A DNA stretch of 64,000 bases from NCBI GenBank assembly GCA_902779445.1, contig CACZBM010000003.1, positions 29,782-93,781 on the forward strand. Direction: 5' to 3'. The stretch comes from an uncultured Lachnospiraceae bacterium (lineage in GTDB: Bacteria; Bacillota; Clostridia; Lachnospirales; Lachnospiraceae). The notes under the pieces are model-generated. The model did not search any database and was not told the DNA's origin. It worked only from the letters and a program-made list of their open reading frames with translations. This document shows positions 42,825-53,000 of this stretch, in pieces. Numbering within the stretch: the stretch's first letter is position 1; each line of letters begins with the position of its first letter. The translations under genes were made by a program, and so were the position numbers.

Positions 42825-43673
42825 TTATTTGGAAGTCAGCATTTTTCTGTAAGAGGCAGGGGTCATTTTTTCCTTTTTCCTGAAGCAGGCACAGAAGCTG
42901 CTTTCATCGGGAAAGCCTGTCTCATAGGCGATCTCACGGACTGATGCCGTTGTGGAAGTTAACAGGAACTTGGCTGCGGAAATACGCGTCTCGATAAGAT
43001 ACTGATGGGGAGTAAGCCCGGTCTCTTTTTTGAAAAGGCGGGAAAAATAGTAGGGGCTTAAGGAAGCTTTTGCCGCCAGTTCATTAAGGCTGTTGGTATC
43101 TGCAAAGTTCTCATTTATGTATGAGATGGCTTTCTTCAGGCTGTCAGTATTGCTTTGTGACTGCTCTACACCTGCCGATGTAAAAGCAGAGCAGAGGACA
43201 GTTGATATATAGAGAGACATCCGCCCCTCATCCAGGGGTTTATGTTCCAGAAATTCCATATACATTGTCTGGAGCTGATAGTGGATAGCGGGATAGTTTC
43301 TGGGAAAGAGCACATTGCCGGAGTTATTTGATATGTATTCGTAATATTTTCTGGCCAAAGGGCCGTCAAAATGTATCCACAGGCTCTTCCATGCAGAAGA
43401 GCTTCCGTACTCGTGTTCATTGTAGCAGTCCAGAAGGACCATACTTCCTCTGGGAGCAGACATGGTGTGCCCGTCAACCTTTACTTCACATACACCCTCT
43501 TCTATCAGCATGATAAGAAAGCTGTCAAAATGGTTCCGCTTCAGGTTATACCCGGGTTCATACCGGAAACTGCCGATTATGGTTGGATAAAAAAAGAGTT
43601 CTTTTGCAGTAAAACTCGGGGTGTACAGAAAGAATTCCGAGTCTTTTGCGATTCCCTTTTCGTTTGATTTCAT
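42825..43673 (-). CDS. AraC family transcriptional regulator
   Basis: This 282-aa regulator has an N-terminal AraC-type cupin sensor (HFDSFLIMLIEEG... GSMVLLDCYNEHEYG) and a C-terminal double HTH domain: SLNELAAKASLSPYYFSRLF and VREIAYETGFPDESSFCACF with KKEKMTPASYRK. It is divergent from the DUF5107/TPR gene and convergent with the arabinose-type importer, so it likely senses a pentose and controls both. Confidence 0.93.
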   Translation of the reverse strand: MKSNEKGIAKDSEFFLYTPSFTAKELFFYPTIIGSFRYEPGYNLKRNHFDSFLIMLIEEGVCEVKVDGHTMSAPRGSMVLLDCYNEHEYGSSSAWKSLWIHFDGPLARKYYEYISNNSGNVLFPRNYPAIHYQLQTMYMEFLEHKPLDEGRMSLYISTVLCSAFTSAGVEQSQSNTDSLKKAISYINENFADTNSLNELAAKASLSPYYFSRLFKKETGLTPHQYLIETRISAAKFLLTSTTASVREIAYETGFPDESSFCACFRKKEKMTPASYRKMLTSK

Positions 43674-43737
43674 GATTTCTCCCTATAAAGCAAATTTTCA
43701 ACATTTATATCGCAGTAATCACATAGAAAACGCACTC

Positions 43738-43760
43738 ACCCTATAGGAATATTATAGGGT
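43738..43760. promoter_or_regulatory. Inverted repeat, candidate AraC operator
   Basis: ACCCTATA-N7-TATAGGGT (43738-43745 and 43753-43760) is a perfect palindrome about 45 bp before the DUF5107 gene and 65 bp before the araC-like start. AraC proteins more often use direct repeats, so the link to that regulator is an inference. Confidence 0.5.
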
Positions 43761-43802
43761 ATAGGATTGTAAAGATACAAGACAAAACTGGAGGGACAAG
43801 CA

Positions 43803-46800
43803 ATGGATGGAGTAAAGATATGGGAAGAGCAGGTATTGATACCCACTTACGAAACAGGTGCTGCGGATAAAAACCCTATGTTCCTTGAAAAGAGAGTATA
43901 TCAGGGAAGTACTGGAAAGATCTATCCCTATCCTGCCACCCAGGAAATAAGCAGGGAAAAGAAGGATAAAGCCTGGAAAGCCATATTTCTGGAGAATAAA
44001 TATATAAAGGTAATGATACTTCCCGAGTTGGGAGGACGTATACAGCGGGCATACGACAAAACAAATGACTACGATTTTGTTTATTATAACCAGGTCATTA
44101 AGCCTGCTCTTGTTGGACTCACCGGACCCTGGATCTCCGGAGGTATTGAATTTAACTGGCCTCAGCATCACAGGCCCACAACATACAGTCCTGTGGATTA
44201 CAGGATCATAGATAACGGAGATGGCAGCATGACACTGCTCACAGGTGATGTTGACCAGATGTACGGTACAAAAGAAGTTACATATTTTACCCTCTATCCT
44301 GATAAAGCCTACATTGAGATAAAAGGACAGCTGTATAACAGAACTCCGCTTCCCCAGACATTTCTCTGGTGGGCAAATCCTGCGGTTTCTGTAAATGATG
44401 AAACACAGTCCGTATTTCCTCCGGATGTTCACAATGTCTATGACCACGGAAAGCGTGCGGTCTCACGTTTCCCCATAGCAACAGGAGAGTATTATAAGCA
44501 CGATTACAGCGAGGGTGTGGACATATCCAGGTATAAGAATATTCCGGTGCCCACATCATATATGGCAGAGTCTTCAAAGTATGACTTCGTTGGAGGTTAT
44601 GATTATGGGAAAGAAGCCGGACTTCTGCATGTTGCCGATCATCATGTATCACCGGGAAAGAAACAGTGGACATGGGGATGCGGTGATTTCGGAAAAGCAT
44701 GGGACAGGAATCTGACAGACGAAGACGGTCCGTACATTGAACTTATGACCGGTATGTACTGCGATAACCAGCCGGACTTTTCATGGCTGAAGCCATTTGA
44801 GGAAAAGGTGTTTAAGCAGTATTTCATGCCTTATAAAGCAGTCGGACAGGTGAAGAATGCCTCTATATATGCGGTTCTCAATACAGAGCTGAGAAACGGC
44901 AAAGTATATATCTGTGTATATGCAACAGAGCCTTACGAGGATGCGGTAATTACCATTTCTGAAGATGGGAAAGAGCTTTATTCGGAAAAATCGCTGATCT
45001 CACCTACGGATATATTTGAGAAGGAAGTGGATGTCCGTGTCGCAGATGAATACAGCTATACTGTTTCGGTATCGCATAACGGGAAAGAGCTGGTTTCATA
45101 CAGGAAAGAAGATCAGGGAATCCCGGAAATCGCTGAACCTGCCAAGGCACCGGCAGCACCTGAGAAAATGCTTACAAATGAGGAACTGTATCTCACAGCT
45201 CTGCATATAGAACAGTACAGACATGCGACCTGGCTGCCTGATCCCTATTATCTGGAGGGACTGAAAAGGGATCCGGATGATATCCGTATTAATAACGCGT
45301 ATGGATTACTACTGCTCCGCAGAGGCCGTTTTAAGGATTCGGAAAAGTATTTCAGAACTGCCATAAACCGCTTAACGGGTGAAGGTATGTTCATGAATCC
45401 CTATGAAGGAGAACCATTTTACAATCTGGGTCTTTCTCTGTTCTATCAGGAGAGATATGAGGAGGCTTATGATGCCTTTTTCAAGGCGGCATGGGATAAT
45501 TCCCAGCAGGAAATGTCCTTCTACTATCTTGCTGCCTTAGCATCCCGGGAGAAAAAGTGGGATCTTGCGCTGGAACTTGTTGAAAAGGGACTGGTGAAAA
45601 ATTACCATAATATAAAGGCCAGGGGATTAAAGGCAGTCATCCTTCACAGACTTGGCCGAATGCAGGAAGCTGAAAAGTGGATTGAAGAGAACAGGCAGAT
45701 TGACAGATTTGATTATATTTCTCTGTTAACGGATGCCTTTATACATGATGATGAAGACAAAATAAATGAATTCCATGAGCTTTCCAGGGATTTCCATGAG
45801 ACATATCTCCAGTGTGCAAGAGATTTTGCCGAGTCCGGTCTTTATGAGGAAGCTTTGAAGGTATTGCGGATCTTCTCCGGAGATAAGCCAATGATCCACT
45901 ATTATGTGGCATACTACTGTCAGAAGACAGGGAATACAGAGGAAGCCCGTAATGAGATTGAAAAGGGGGAGAGGAGTTCATATCTGTATTGCTTCCCGAA
46001 TAAACTGGAAGATCTGCAGGTACTCTTGGCGGCAGCGGATCTTGGGGAAAAAGCAGGCAGAGCAAACTACTACTTGGGATGCCTGTACTATGACAAGCTT
46101 CAGTTTGAAGATGCGATCTCCTGCTGGGAAAAGTCGGCTGACACAGATGATTCATTCCCTACAGTCCACAGGAATCTGGCAATTGCTTATTACAATAAAC
46201 AGAATAAGAAGGACGAGGCTCTTTCACATATGGAAAAGGCCTTTAAGCTTGACAGGAGTGATGCCAGGGTATTTCTGGAGATGGATCAGCTGTATCAGAA
46301 GTTACAGGTGCCGTTTGAAAAACGTTATGAAAAATACAAGGAAAATATATCGCTCATTGAGAAGAGAGATGACCTTTATACCGAATATGTGACTCTTCTT
46401 AATTTAATGGGGAAGAATAAGGAAGCCTATGACATGATAGTCTCCCATGATTTCCAGACCTGGGAAGGCGCGGAAGGAAAGATCACGACTCAGTTCAAGG
46501 TTTCCCTGGTAGAAAGAGCAAAAGATCTGATGAGGGATGGAAGATACGAAGATGCGGAAAAATTCCTAAGAGAGGCGGTATCATATCCCCAAAATCTGGG
46601 AGAGGGAAGACTTGAAGGAACAAAGGACAATGATATTTATTACCTTTTGGGGCTTGTGAATGAAAAACTCGGGAATGACAGTGCTGCAAAAGAATGCTTT
46701 GATAAAGCTTCAACCGGTGCTATGGAGCCTGCGGGTATGATGTACTACTATGATCAGCCTGCGGATATGATCCTTTATCAAGGCTATGCTCTGGAAAAAG

Positions 46801-47093
46801 CCGGAGATCAAAAAGGCGCCAATGCCAGATTTTATAAGCTGATAGACTACGGCGAGGCTCATATAAGAGATGTATTCAAAATGGATTACTTTGCGGTTTC
46901 CATGCCGGATATGTCGGTATTTGATGCAGATATGGACGAAAAGAACCTTGCCCACTGCTATTACTTAATGGGTCTTGGTAAGCTGGGACTCGGAAGAAAA
47001 GATGAGGCGGCAGAAGATTTTGACAGGGCATTGAAAACAGATATCAACCACCAGAATGCGGCCATTTATAAAAAGATGGCGCTTCAGAAGTAA
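43803..47093 (+). CDS. DUF5107 and TPR-repeat protein
   Basis: This 1096-aa protein has an N-terminal DUF5107 domain (about residues 1-340) that resembles the galactose-mutarotase fold: FLEKRVYQGSTGKIYPYP, VMILPELGGRIQRAYDK and GPWISGGIEFNWPQHHRPTT. From about residue 450 to the end it consists of TPR-like helical repeats (FYNLGLSLFYQERYEEAYDA, YYLGCLYYDKLQFEDAI). The family is linked to plant-sugar loci in rumen and gut bacteria but has no defined reaction. There is no signal peptide. The next gene is an epimerase-like protein. GGAGGGACAAGCA gives a strong ribosome site. Confidence 0.88.
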   Translation: MDGVKIWEEQVLIPTYETGAADKNPMFLEKRVYQGSTGKIYPYPATQEISREKKDKAWKAIFLENKYIKVMILPELGGRIQRAYDKTNDYDFVYYNQVIKPALVGLTGPWISGGIEFNWPQHHRPTTYSPVDYRIIDNGDGSMTLLTGDVDQMYGTKEVTYFTLYPDKAYIEIKGQLYNRTPLPQTFLWWANPAVSVNDETQSVFPPDVHNVYDHGKRAVSRFPIATGEYYKHDYSEGVDISRYKNIPVPTSYMAESSKYDFVGGYDYGKEAGLLHVADHHVSPGKKQWTWGCGDFGKAWDRNLTDEDGPYIELMTGMYCDNQPDFSWLKPFEEKVFKQYFMPYKAVGQVKNASIYAVLNTELRNGKVYICVYATEPYEDAVITISEDGKELYSEKSLISPTDIFEKEVDVRVADEYSYTVSVSHNGKELVSYRKEDQGIPEIAEPAKAPAAPEKMLTNEELYLTALHIEQYRHATWLPDPYYLEGLKRDPDDIRINNAYGLLLLRRGRFKDSEKYFRTAINRLTGEGMFMNPYEGEPFYNLGLSLFYQERYEEAYDAFFKAAWDNSQQEMSFYYLAALASREKKWDLALELVEKGLVKNYHNIKARGLKAVILHRLGRMQEAEKWIEENRQIDRFDYISLLTDAFIHDDEDKINEFHELSRDFHETYLQCARDFAESGLYEEALKVLRIFSGDKPMIHYYVAYYCQKTGNTEEARNEIEKGERSSYLYCFPNKLEDLQVLLAAADLGEKAGRANYYLGCLYYDKLQFEDAISCWEKSADTDDSFPTVHRNLAIAYYNKQNKKDEALSHMEKAFKLDRSDARVFLEMDQLYQKLQVPFEKRYEKYKENISLIEKRDDLYTEYVTLLNLMGKNKEAYDMIVSHDFQTWEGAEGKITTQFKVSLVERAKDLMRDGRYEDAEKFLREAVSYPQNLGEGRLEGTKDNDIYYLLGLVNEKLGNDSAAKECFDKASTGAMEPAGMMYYYDQPADMILYQGYALEKAGDQKGANARFYKLIDYGEAHIRDVFKMDYFAVSMPDMSVFDADMDEKNLAHCYYLMGLGKLGLGRKDEAAEDFDRALKTDINHQNAAIYKKMALQK

Positions 47094-47104
47094 ACCGGAT
47101 CAAT

Positions 47105-48019
47105 ATGGAAAAGATTATTCTGGAAAATGATCTGCTGAGCATAGCGGTAGTGCCTGAACTCGGAGGAAAAATAAGCTCACTGTTCTGTAAGAACAGAAGC
47201 TTTGAGGCTGCGGCCCGTCCCGGAAAAGGGAAGGCCTATCTCAAGCCTGAAGCAGACGGCAGGTTTACCGATTATGATATGTCGGGAATAGATGATGCGT
47301 TTCCGAATATTGATGCAGAAACCATAAGCTATGAAGGGCGTGTGCTCTGTTATCCGGATCACGGAGAGATCTGGAGCCGTGAAATGGAGGTTTTGGAGAG
47401 AGACAGAGATAGTCTGACAATGAAGCTTTTCAGCGGACGCTTCAGATATGACTATGAGAAGACTGTTTCACTCGACCGGGATGAAGTAACTCTGCATTAC
47501 GATATAGTAAGCAGGAATGATGCGCCTATTCCGTGTTTTTGGACTCTTCACGGATTGTTGACCTATAAGGATGACATGGAGTTCACCTTTCCCGGAGAGG
47601 GGAGGACATTCATTAATGTACTTGATGATACTCCTCTTGGCGAAAACGGCAGGATTTATGATGCAAAAAGGGATGTGATCAATTTTAAGCGTCTTCCGAT
47701 AAAAAGTCTCGCAAGGTACAGCGGGAAACCATACTATATGAAATATTATCTTGCAGACAGTGTGAGTGAAGGATCCTGCGGAGTATATTATCCTTCCGAG
47801 AAAGTAAGGGTTACATACACCTATGACAAAATGACGCTGCCATGGCTCGGAGTGTGGATAAACGGCGGTGGTTTTGAAGGGGACTATAATGTGGCGCTTG
47901 AGATGACAAACGGATACTATGACAGTGTAGGACGGGCTCTGGAAAATAAAAGGATCATTTTCTTAAAACCCGGAGAAAAGATATCTTTCGATATATGCAT
48001 AAGAATAGAGCAGATATAA
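47105..48019 (+). CDS. Aldose 1-epimerase-like protein
   Basis: This 304-aa protein has the galactose mutarotase-like beta fold: VVPELGGKISSLFCKN near the start, YPDHGEIWSREME with a His, and CFWTLHGLLTYKDDMEF near the middle. It is of the DUF4432/aldose epimerase-related type. Its first segment VPELGGKI mirrors LPELGGRI of the upstream DUF5107 domain, so both probably bind the same sugar. The gene lies 11 bases after the TPR gene. Confidence 0.78.
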   Translation: MEKIILENDLLSIAVVPELGGKISSLFCKNRSFEAAARPGKGKAYLKPEADGRFTDYDMSGIDDAFPNIDAETISYEGRVLCYPDHGEIWSREMEVLERDRDSLTMKLFSGRFRYDYEKTVSLDRDEVTLHYDIVSRNDAPIPCFWTLHGLLTYKDDMEFTFPGEGRTFINVLDDTPLGENGRIYDAKRDVINFKRLPIKSLARYSGKPYYMKYYLADSVSEGSCGVYYPSEKVRVTYTYDKMTLPWLGVWINGGGFEGDYNVALEMTNGYYDSVGRALENKRIIFLKPGEKISFDICIRIEQI

Positions 48020-48028
48020 AAAACGCTA

Positions 48029-48057
48029 TTGACGGGCGTGAAAATATCGTATAGAAT
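48029..48057 (+). promoter_or_regulatory. Promoter of rpsF-ssb-rpsR
   Basis: TTGACG (48029-48034) and TAGAAT (48052-48057) are separated by 17 bp. A leader of about 60 nt follows before rpsF and contains a GC-rich stretch (GAATGCGGGCC) that might be an S6-S18 autoregulatory site, which I could not verify. Confidence 0.8.
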
Positions 48058-48122
48058 GACAGCTTGTGATATATCCCTTGCTCGCAGAGAATGCGGGCCA
48101 AAAGTCCAAAAGGAGGAATTTA

Positions 48123-48500
48123 ATGAACAAGTATGAAATGGCCGTTGTAATAAACGGCAAACTTGAAGAGGACGCTAAGAACGCCGTTCTCGACAAGGTG
48201 AAAGCTCTCATCGAACGCTTTGAGGGCACGATCAAAAACGTGGATGAGTGGGGCAAGAAGAGATTTGCCTACGAGATCCAGAAGTCAAAAGAAGGTTATT
48301 ACAACTTTATCAAATTCGAAGCAGAGAGCACAGCTCCTGCAGAGATAGAACACAGAATGCGTATTATGGATGGAGTCGTAAGGTACCTTATCGTTACCGA
48401 TGATCTTCCCGAGAATACCGGCATCAAGAAGGAAGAAGCTCCCGCAGCTGAAAGCGCTGCAGAAGAAGCTGTTCCTGAAGCAGCCGCAGAGGAAGAGTGA
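48123..48500 (+). CDS. rpsF: 30S ribosomal protein S6
   Basis: S6 binds S18 in the small-subunit platform. The 125-aa protein reads MNKYEMAVVINGKLEED with VDEWGKKRFAYEI and the EHRMRIMDGVVRYLIV segment, followed by a Glu/Ala-rich tail. The ATG at 48123 has AAGGAGGAATTTA directly upstream. It heads the classic rpsF-ssb-rpsR operon. Confidence 0.98.
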   Translation: MNKYEMAVVINGKLEEDAKNAVLDKVKALIERFEGTIKNVDEWGKKRFAYEIQKSKEGYYNFIKFEAESTAPAEIEHRMRIMDGVVRYLIVTDDLPENTGIKKEEAPAAESAAEEAVPEAAAEEE

Positions 48501-48536
48501 TAAGACTCCGGTCAATATAGGAAAGTGAGGCAAAAT

Positions 48537-48989
48537 ATGAACGTTGTTGTTTTAGTGGGGCGCCTTACAAGAGATCCTGATATCCGTCAGTCACAGGGTG
48601 ATACACCTACAGTTGTTGCCCGTTATACTCTGGCGGTAGACAGAAGATTTAACAGAAACGGTAATGCAGACCAGACAGCTGATTTCATCAGCATGGTTTC
48701 TTTCGGCAGGACAGCCGAGTTTATAGAGAAATATGTTCACAAGGGAACCAAGCTGGTTGTTCGCGGCCGTATCCAGACAGGAAGCTATACAAATAAGGAC
48801 GGACAGAAAGTCTACACCACAGACGTGGTTGGTGAAGACGTGGAATTCGCTGAAAGCAAAAAAGCAGCAGAGGGATATGACGGCGGAAACTACGGCTCAT
48901 CATCAGGAGACAGTTCTCCCATGAATGATGTGGATGACGGATTTATAAATGTTCCGGACGGAATAAACGAAGAGCTTCCGTTTGCTTGA
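48537..48989 (+). CDS. ssb: Single-stranded DNA-binding protein
   Basis: SSB coats single-stranded DNA in replication and repair. The 150-aa protein has the OB-fold core MNVVVLVGRLTRDPDIRQ and FISMVSFGRTAEFIEKYV, a Gly/Ser linker and the acidic interaction tail ending ELPFA, slightly different from the common DIPF. The ATG at 48537 has GAGG six bases before it; a GTG at 48525 is less likely. Confidence 0.97.
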   Translation: MNVVVLVGRLTRDPDIRQSQGDTPTVVARYTLAVDRRFNRNGNADQTADFISMVSFGRTAEFIEKYVHKGTKLVVRGRIQTGSYTNKDGQKVYTTDVVGEDVEFAESKKAAEGYDGGNYGSSSGDSSPMNDVDDGFINVPDGINEELPFA

Positions 48990-49013
48990 TGTTCAATAAA
49001 GGAGATATGAATT

Positions 49014-49274
49014 ATGCCATTCAATAAGAATAATGATCGTGCAGAACACCCCAGAAGGGGAGGAATTCGCAGAAGAAGAAAGGTTTGTGTTTTCTGTGGA
49101 AAGGACAGCGTAATCGACTACAAGGATGCGCTTAAGCTTAAGAAGTACATCTCTGAGAGAGGAAAGATCCTTCCCAGACGTGTAACAGGTACTTGCGCAA
49201 AGCACCAGAGAGCTATCACGGTTGCAGTGAAGAGAGCGAGACACATCGCACTTCTTCCCTACGTAGTAGAATAA
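49014..49274 (+). CDS. rpsR: 30S ribosomal protein S18
   Basis: S18 pairs with S6 in the small subunit. The 86-aa protein has the [15 protein letters not shown] zinc-type start and the conserved [18 protein letters not shown] stretch with HIALLPYV at the end. AAGGAGATATGAATT precedes the ATG. Confidence 0.98.
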   Translation: MPFNKNNDRAEHPRRGGIRRRRKVCVFCGKDSVIDYKDALKLKKYISERGKILPRRVTGTCAKHQRAITVAVKRARHIALLPYVVE

Positions 49275-49284
49275 GAGCTTTTAC

Positions 49285-49311
49285 AGCGGGTCTTCGGACC
49301 CGCTATTTTAT
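49285..49311 (+). terminator. Terminator of the rpsF operon
   Basis: AGCGGGTC-TTCG-GACCCGCT (49285-49304) is an eight-pair stem with a stable UUCG loop, followed by ATTTTATT. Confidence 0.93.
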
Positions 49312-49324
49312 TGCCTGTTCTTAA

Positions 49325-49354
49325 TTGACAAGGCAAAATAATTCGGGATATACT
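49325..49354 (+). promoter_or_regulatory. Strong promoter of the giant-protein operon
   Basis: Consensus TTGACA (49325-49330) and TATACT (49349-49354) lie 18 bp apart, about 50 bp before the first small gene. No other terminator is seen until at least 62206, so it may drive all seven genes. Confidence 0.8.
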
Positions 49355-49401
49355 GACTTTGTATACCGTCTAAGCACTGTTATTATTGCGATGAGGTAAT
49401 T

Positions 49402-50010
49402 ATGTCGATATCCAGCATTGCTGATTTTGAATCTGCCCTTAAGGAAAGCATGAAAATGCTTTTCGGAGAATGCAAAGAATACAAGGGCATGCTGCGTTGC
49501 TTGCCTGAACATCTGGGAGTTTCCGACTCCGGAGCGATCATTGAGGCAGCTTTTGAGACAGGGCTTAATCCCGACGCACCATATCCGCTGCTTCATTTCC
49601 ACACAACACTTGCGCAGAATATAGAAGAAGCTAAGATCCCCGGGGTCTTAATGGGTCTTAATGACCTGAATTCTGTTATCAATGCAGGAGCATTTCCAGC
49701 ATTCGGATGCTTCTGTTTTTATGCTCCCCTGAAGCAGATTTTTACAGGCTACCGAATGGCGTTAAATCCGGATGCATTAGAAGAGGATTTTGAAAATGCG
49801 AGATATTATCTCGCTTCTCTATATGAAACAATGGACCTTTTTATTGACTATATCCAGTTCCTGTGTGCTGATCCTGACCGGATGACCTTAAAAGATTATA
49901 TGGCCTATCTTGATTATGTCAGTGATATGAATGACCTTAAGTTCCGGATGGAGCAGATGGAGAAACTGATCAGTATGATGGAGCAGGGAAAAGACGCTGC
50001 AGGTGACTGA
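49402..50010 (+). CDS. Small protein A of the giant-protein system (paralogue of 62207)
   Basis: This is a 202-aa soluble, helix-rich protein of unknown family. It is clearly paralogous to the 200-aa product at 62207-62809: both share EHLGV(S/T)D, DAPYP(L/I)LHF, (P)AFG(C/A)FC(F/Y)Y followed by QIF..YR, (N)P, RYY, LY, and a C-terminal coiled coil (FRMEQMEKLISMMEQ). It has no signal or membrane segment. GAGG at about 49391 precedes the ATG. It sits directly before giant 1, with giant 2 directly before its paralogue, so it may be a dedicated chaperone or adaptor; that role is inference. Confidence 0.85.
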   Translation: MSISSIADFESALKESMKMLFGECKEYKGMLRCLPEHLGVSDSGAIIEAAFETGLNPDAPYPLLHFHTTLAQNIEEAKIPGVLMGLNDLNSVINAGAFPAFGCFCFYAPLKQIFTGYRMALNPDALEEDFENARYYLASLYETMDLFIDYIQFLCADPDRMTLKDYMAYLDYVSDMNDLKFRMEQMEKLISMMEQGKDAAGD

Positions 50011-50046
50011 TGAAATTTCCAGGGTAAAAGATCTGAGCGGAGAAAA

Positions 50047-53000
50047 ATGGGTAAAGAGTTTAAACCATCTGAAGAAATGCATTTTGACAGCGGATTCGTG
50101 CATGACACCACGGATCTTAATAATCTGCCGCAAAATACACTGGCTCAGAATCTCAGATCCTATATGGATATGGGAGAAGACGCGTTTGATGAGGGCGACA
50201 GGACGGTTTCGAACCTTGATGGTATTCGGAGAACCCTGCTGGTGAGGATGAGTAATGAAAACGAAGCCTCAAGGGCCGATGCCGATAAAATGGAAAAAGA
50301 GCATCTTGAATATACGGTCAAGACTATGAACCCCCTTGTGGAAAGGGTGAAGAAGGCAAAAAGAGATGCGATCATGGCTGAGGCTGACTATTATATTACG
50401 AGAAGTAAGCTGGGCGGAGAAAAATCTGCGGATGCCGAGGTACAAATGGCATCGATTGCGGTAACTGCCCGCCAAAGCCTCGAAGATGCCAATGACCGAC
50501 TTGATGCTAAGAATCCTGTACCGGCACCTGCTCCTGCTCCTGCAGCTGCGGCAGCACCTGTGCCAGCTCCGGCAGCAGCCGCTGATCCTGCTCATGCACC
50601 GGCAGCTGCGGCCGATCCTGCGTCTGCAGCACCGCCTGTTCCCCCGGCTCCGGCAGCACCAGCAGCTCCTGCGGCTCCGCCTGCTCCTGTAGCACCGCCT
50701 GCTTCTCCTGCTCCGGTGGTGCCTCCCGCCCCTGCAGCACCTGATCCGATCGTGGATGTGACAGAGGATTCGATAAAACTTCAAGCTGCTGAATACCGGG
50801 AACTTTTGGGAAAACTCATGATCATTTCTGAAAATTCACGTAATAAAAAGGGAAGAGTTGCGAGATTTTTTGCTTCCATTGTTAATGACGAAGGTTCGGC
50901 AGCTGTAAAAATGAATTATAGTAAACAGAATGCTATTACCGAAGCAAACCGCCTGAAAGATAAACTATCCGCCGCTTCCGCCCGCTGGAATGAAAAGAGA
51001 AAAAAATACAGGGATACAACCTATGCTGATCACTACAGAAAATATGATGATCTCGCTGTCTCTTTCTACCGTTTTACCCGAGAATATGAAGGGCTTCCCG
51101 GAGGACGTAATATCAGTGTGCTTTCACAAGCGCTGAACAGGGGAACATCCGCAAAGAACATTGCGGAATATACGGGTATCTATGATGAAACACAATTTGA
51201 TACACTGGGTCGCGTACTTCTCAATAACCCATACTTAAAGGTTGGTATAAAAAGAAAACAGACTAAAGAATTAAGTGCCGATTCTCTGAACGCGGAAAGA
51301 GCAGACGGACTTATAAAATACCATAAGACCATTCTTATGGAGGCATTTGCGCAGGGTGTAAGTACTCTTGCCGAAGAATCAAGAGCCGGTAAAAAGAATG
51401 AAAGAGTCCGTATGAAGCTAACTGAGGACTTCAGGGGCTATAAGGCAAAAAACCAGTTTGACCGGAATTCAGCCACAGGGCTTGCGCCGATCGCAGATGA
51501 TGCTGCTACACGGCATAAGTATAAGAGGTCGGATATGGGAGACTTCAATAATCCCGTCGGCATGGATGTTTCTGATATGCATGTTTTATCGGATGAAAGG
51601 GGTGCAAACGGGGAATATATTTATTCGGAAAATTCAGCTCATATCTATGAAGTGTTTCGAAGTGACGGAAGGAAAGTAAAGGGATTTTTTGATAACGGGA
51701 CATTTATACCTTTTAATCATAGAGAGATCGTAAGTAACAAAGACATAAAGTGGATATACGGGATGGAAAGCCTTTTTTCCTCCAGAAGATTCGTGAACAC
51801 TATTGATAATATGACTGTTCAGGAGGAACTTCGGACAGCCATCCGCCGCTCGGACATATTCCGTCATATTAATGCAGGCACGATCCAGCAATATGTATCA
51901 TATGATCCTGATGATGATTTTGAGAGGGGAGAAAACAGGGATAACCTGAATGCTTTACAGGATAATAATGCAGGCGCTGCAGGCCGCCTGATCGACAGCT
52001 ATGTCGCAGGTAATGCGCAGCCGCCGGTAACAATTCAGGATGTCAGGACTGCTGTTTTTCGTGCACTGGGCAGTGTTGTAAAAAGAGAAGAAATCATGAT
52101 GCTCGGGGTAAGACTTTTATCAGATGACCAGCATCCTGAGTTATGGACACTGGCGCGGGAGCTGGCTTTAAATATCAAGGGAATGCAGGGTGGTGGAGGC
52201 AGATTTAAATTCCGGGCCGAGAGACTTCCGGAGACAGGTCAGTTTATGCGAATGGGTCTTATGCAGGAATTCTCGACGAAGCGTAAATATCTCTCAGATC
52301 TTACTCCCGAGGACATTCCTGATATGATAGGTATTCCGGATCCTGAGGCTATTAAGGATTATGTCATTCCGGATAATCTGGCAATAAGGGGAGAAGATTA
52401 CGCTGCTGAGCGTGATGATTTCTTTTCATGGAAAACCTTAAGGCAGAGCTTTTTTGACGGTTCCCTTAAGGAAGCGATATTCGGTAATTTTTCTGCTACT
52501 GCCGGAACGGTAAAAGCCTATGCAACAGAAGAAAAGAAAGAAAAAAAGCAAAAAGTAGACGAATTAGAGGTGATCGAAAAGGATAGAACTGAGCATAGTC
52601 CGGATTATTACAAAGCTAAAGCGGCATTGGAAAAAGCAAGTGTTAAATCTGCAGAGGCATCGTTTGCCAAGAATTATGGAAGTCTTCTCGCTGTTGCGGA
52701 TAACCTTCCCGAGGCTATTGCAGTAACAGTTCCTACAGTTGTGGTACTTGCTGACGCTGACTGGGATTTTGAAGATACCGGCGTGGAATTGAACTTTTCT
52801 TGCATAAAGGCCATACAGGGGTTAAAAACAATAGCCAGGGATTTTAATAAGTTTGTAAAGGAATTATGGGACAGATATGAAAACTGGGATTCGGAAAACA
52901 GCACCCAGGAGAAAGTACGGGAGATCGGCTCAATTGTTTTTTTGGTACTTGAATATACAGTAAAGCTTTTAAGTGATGTTCTTGATATTGTCGGAGCATT

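Noticed and set aside
50269..50784. 171-codon open frame on the minus strand, Cys/Arg-rich
   Set aside because: It is the antisense shadow of the Pro/Ala-coding tract of giant 1; composition follows the repeat and there is no ribosome site.
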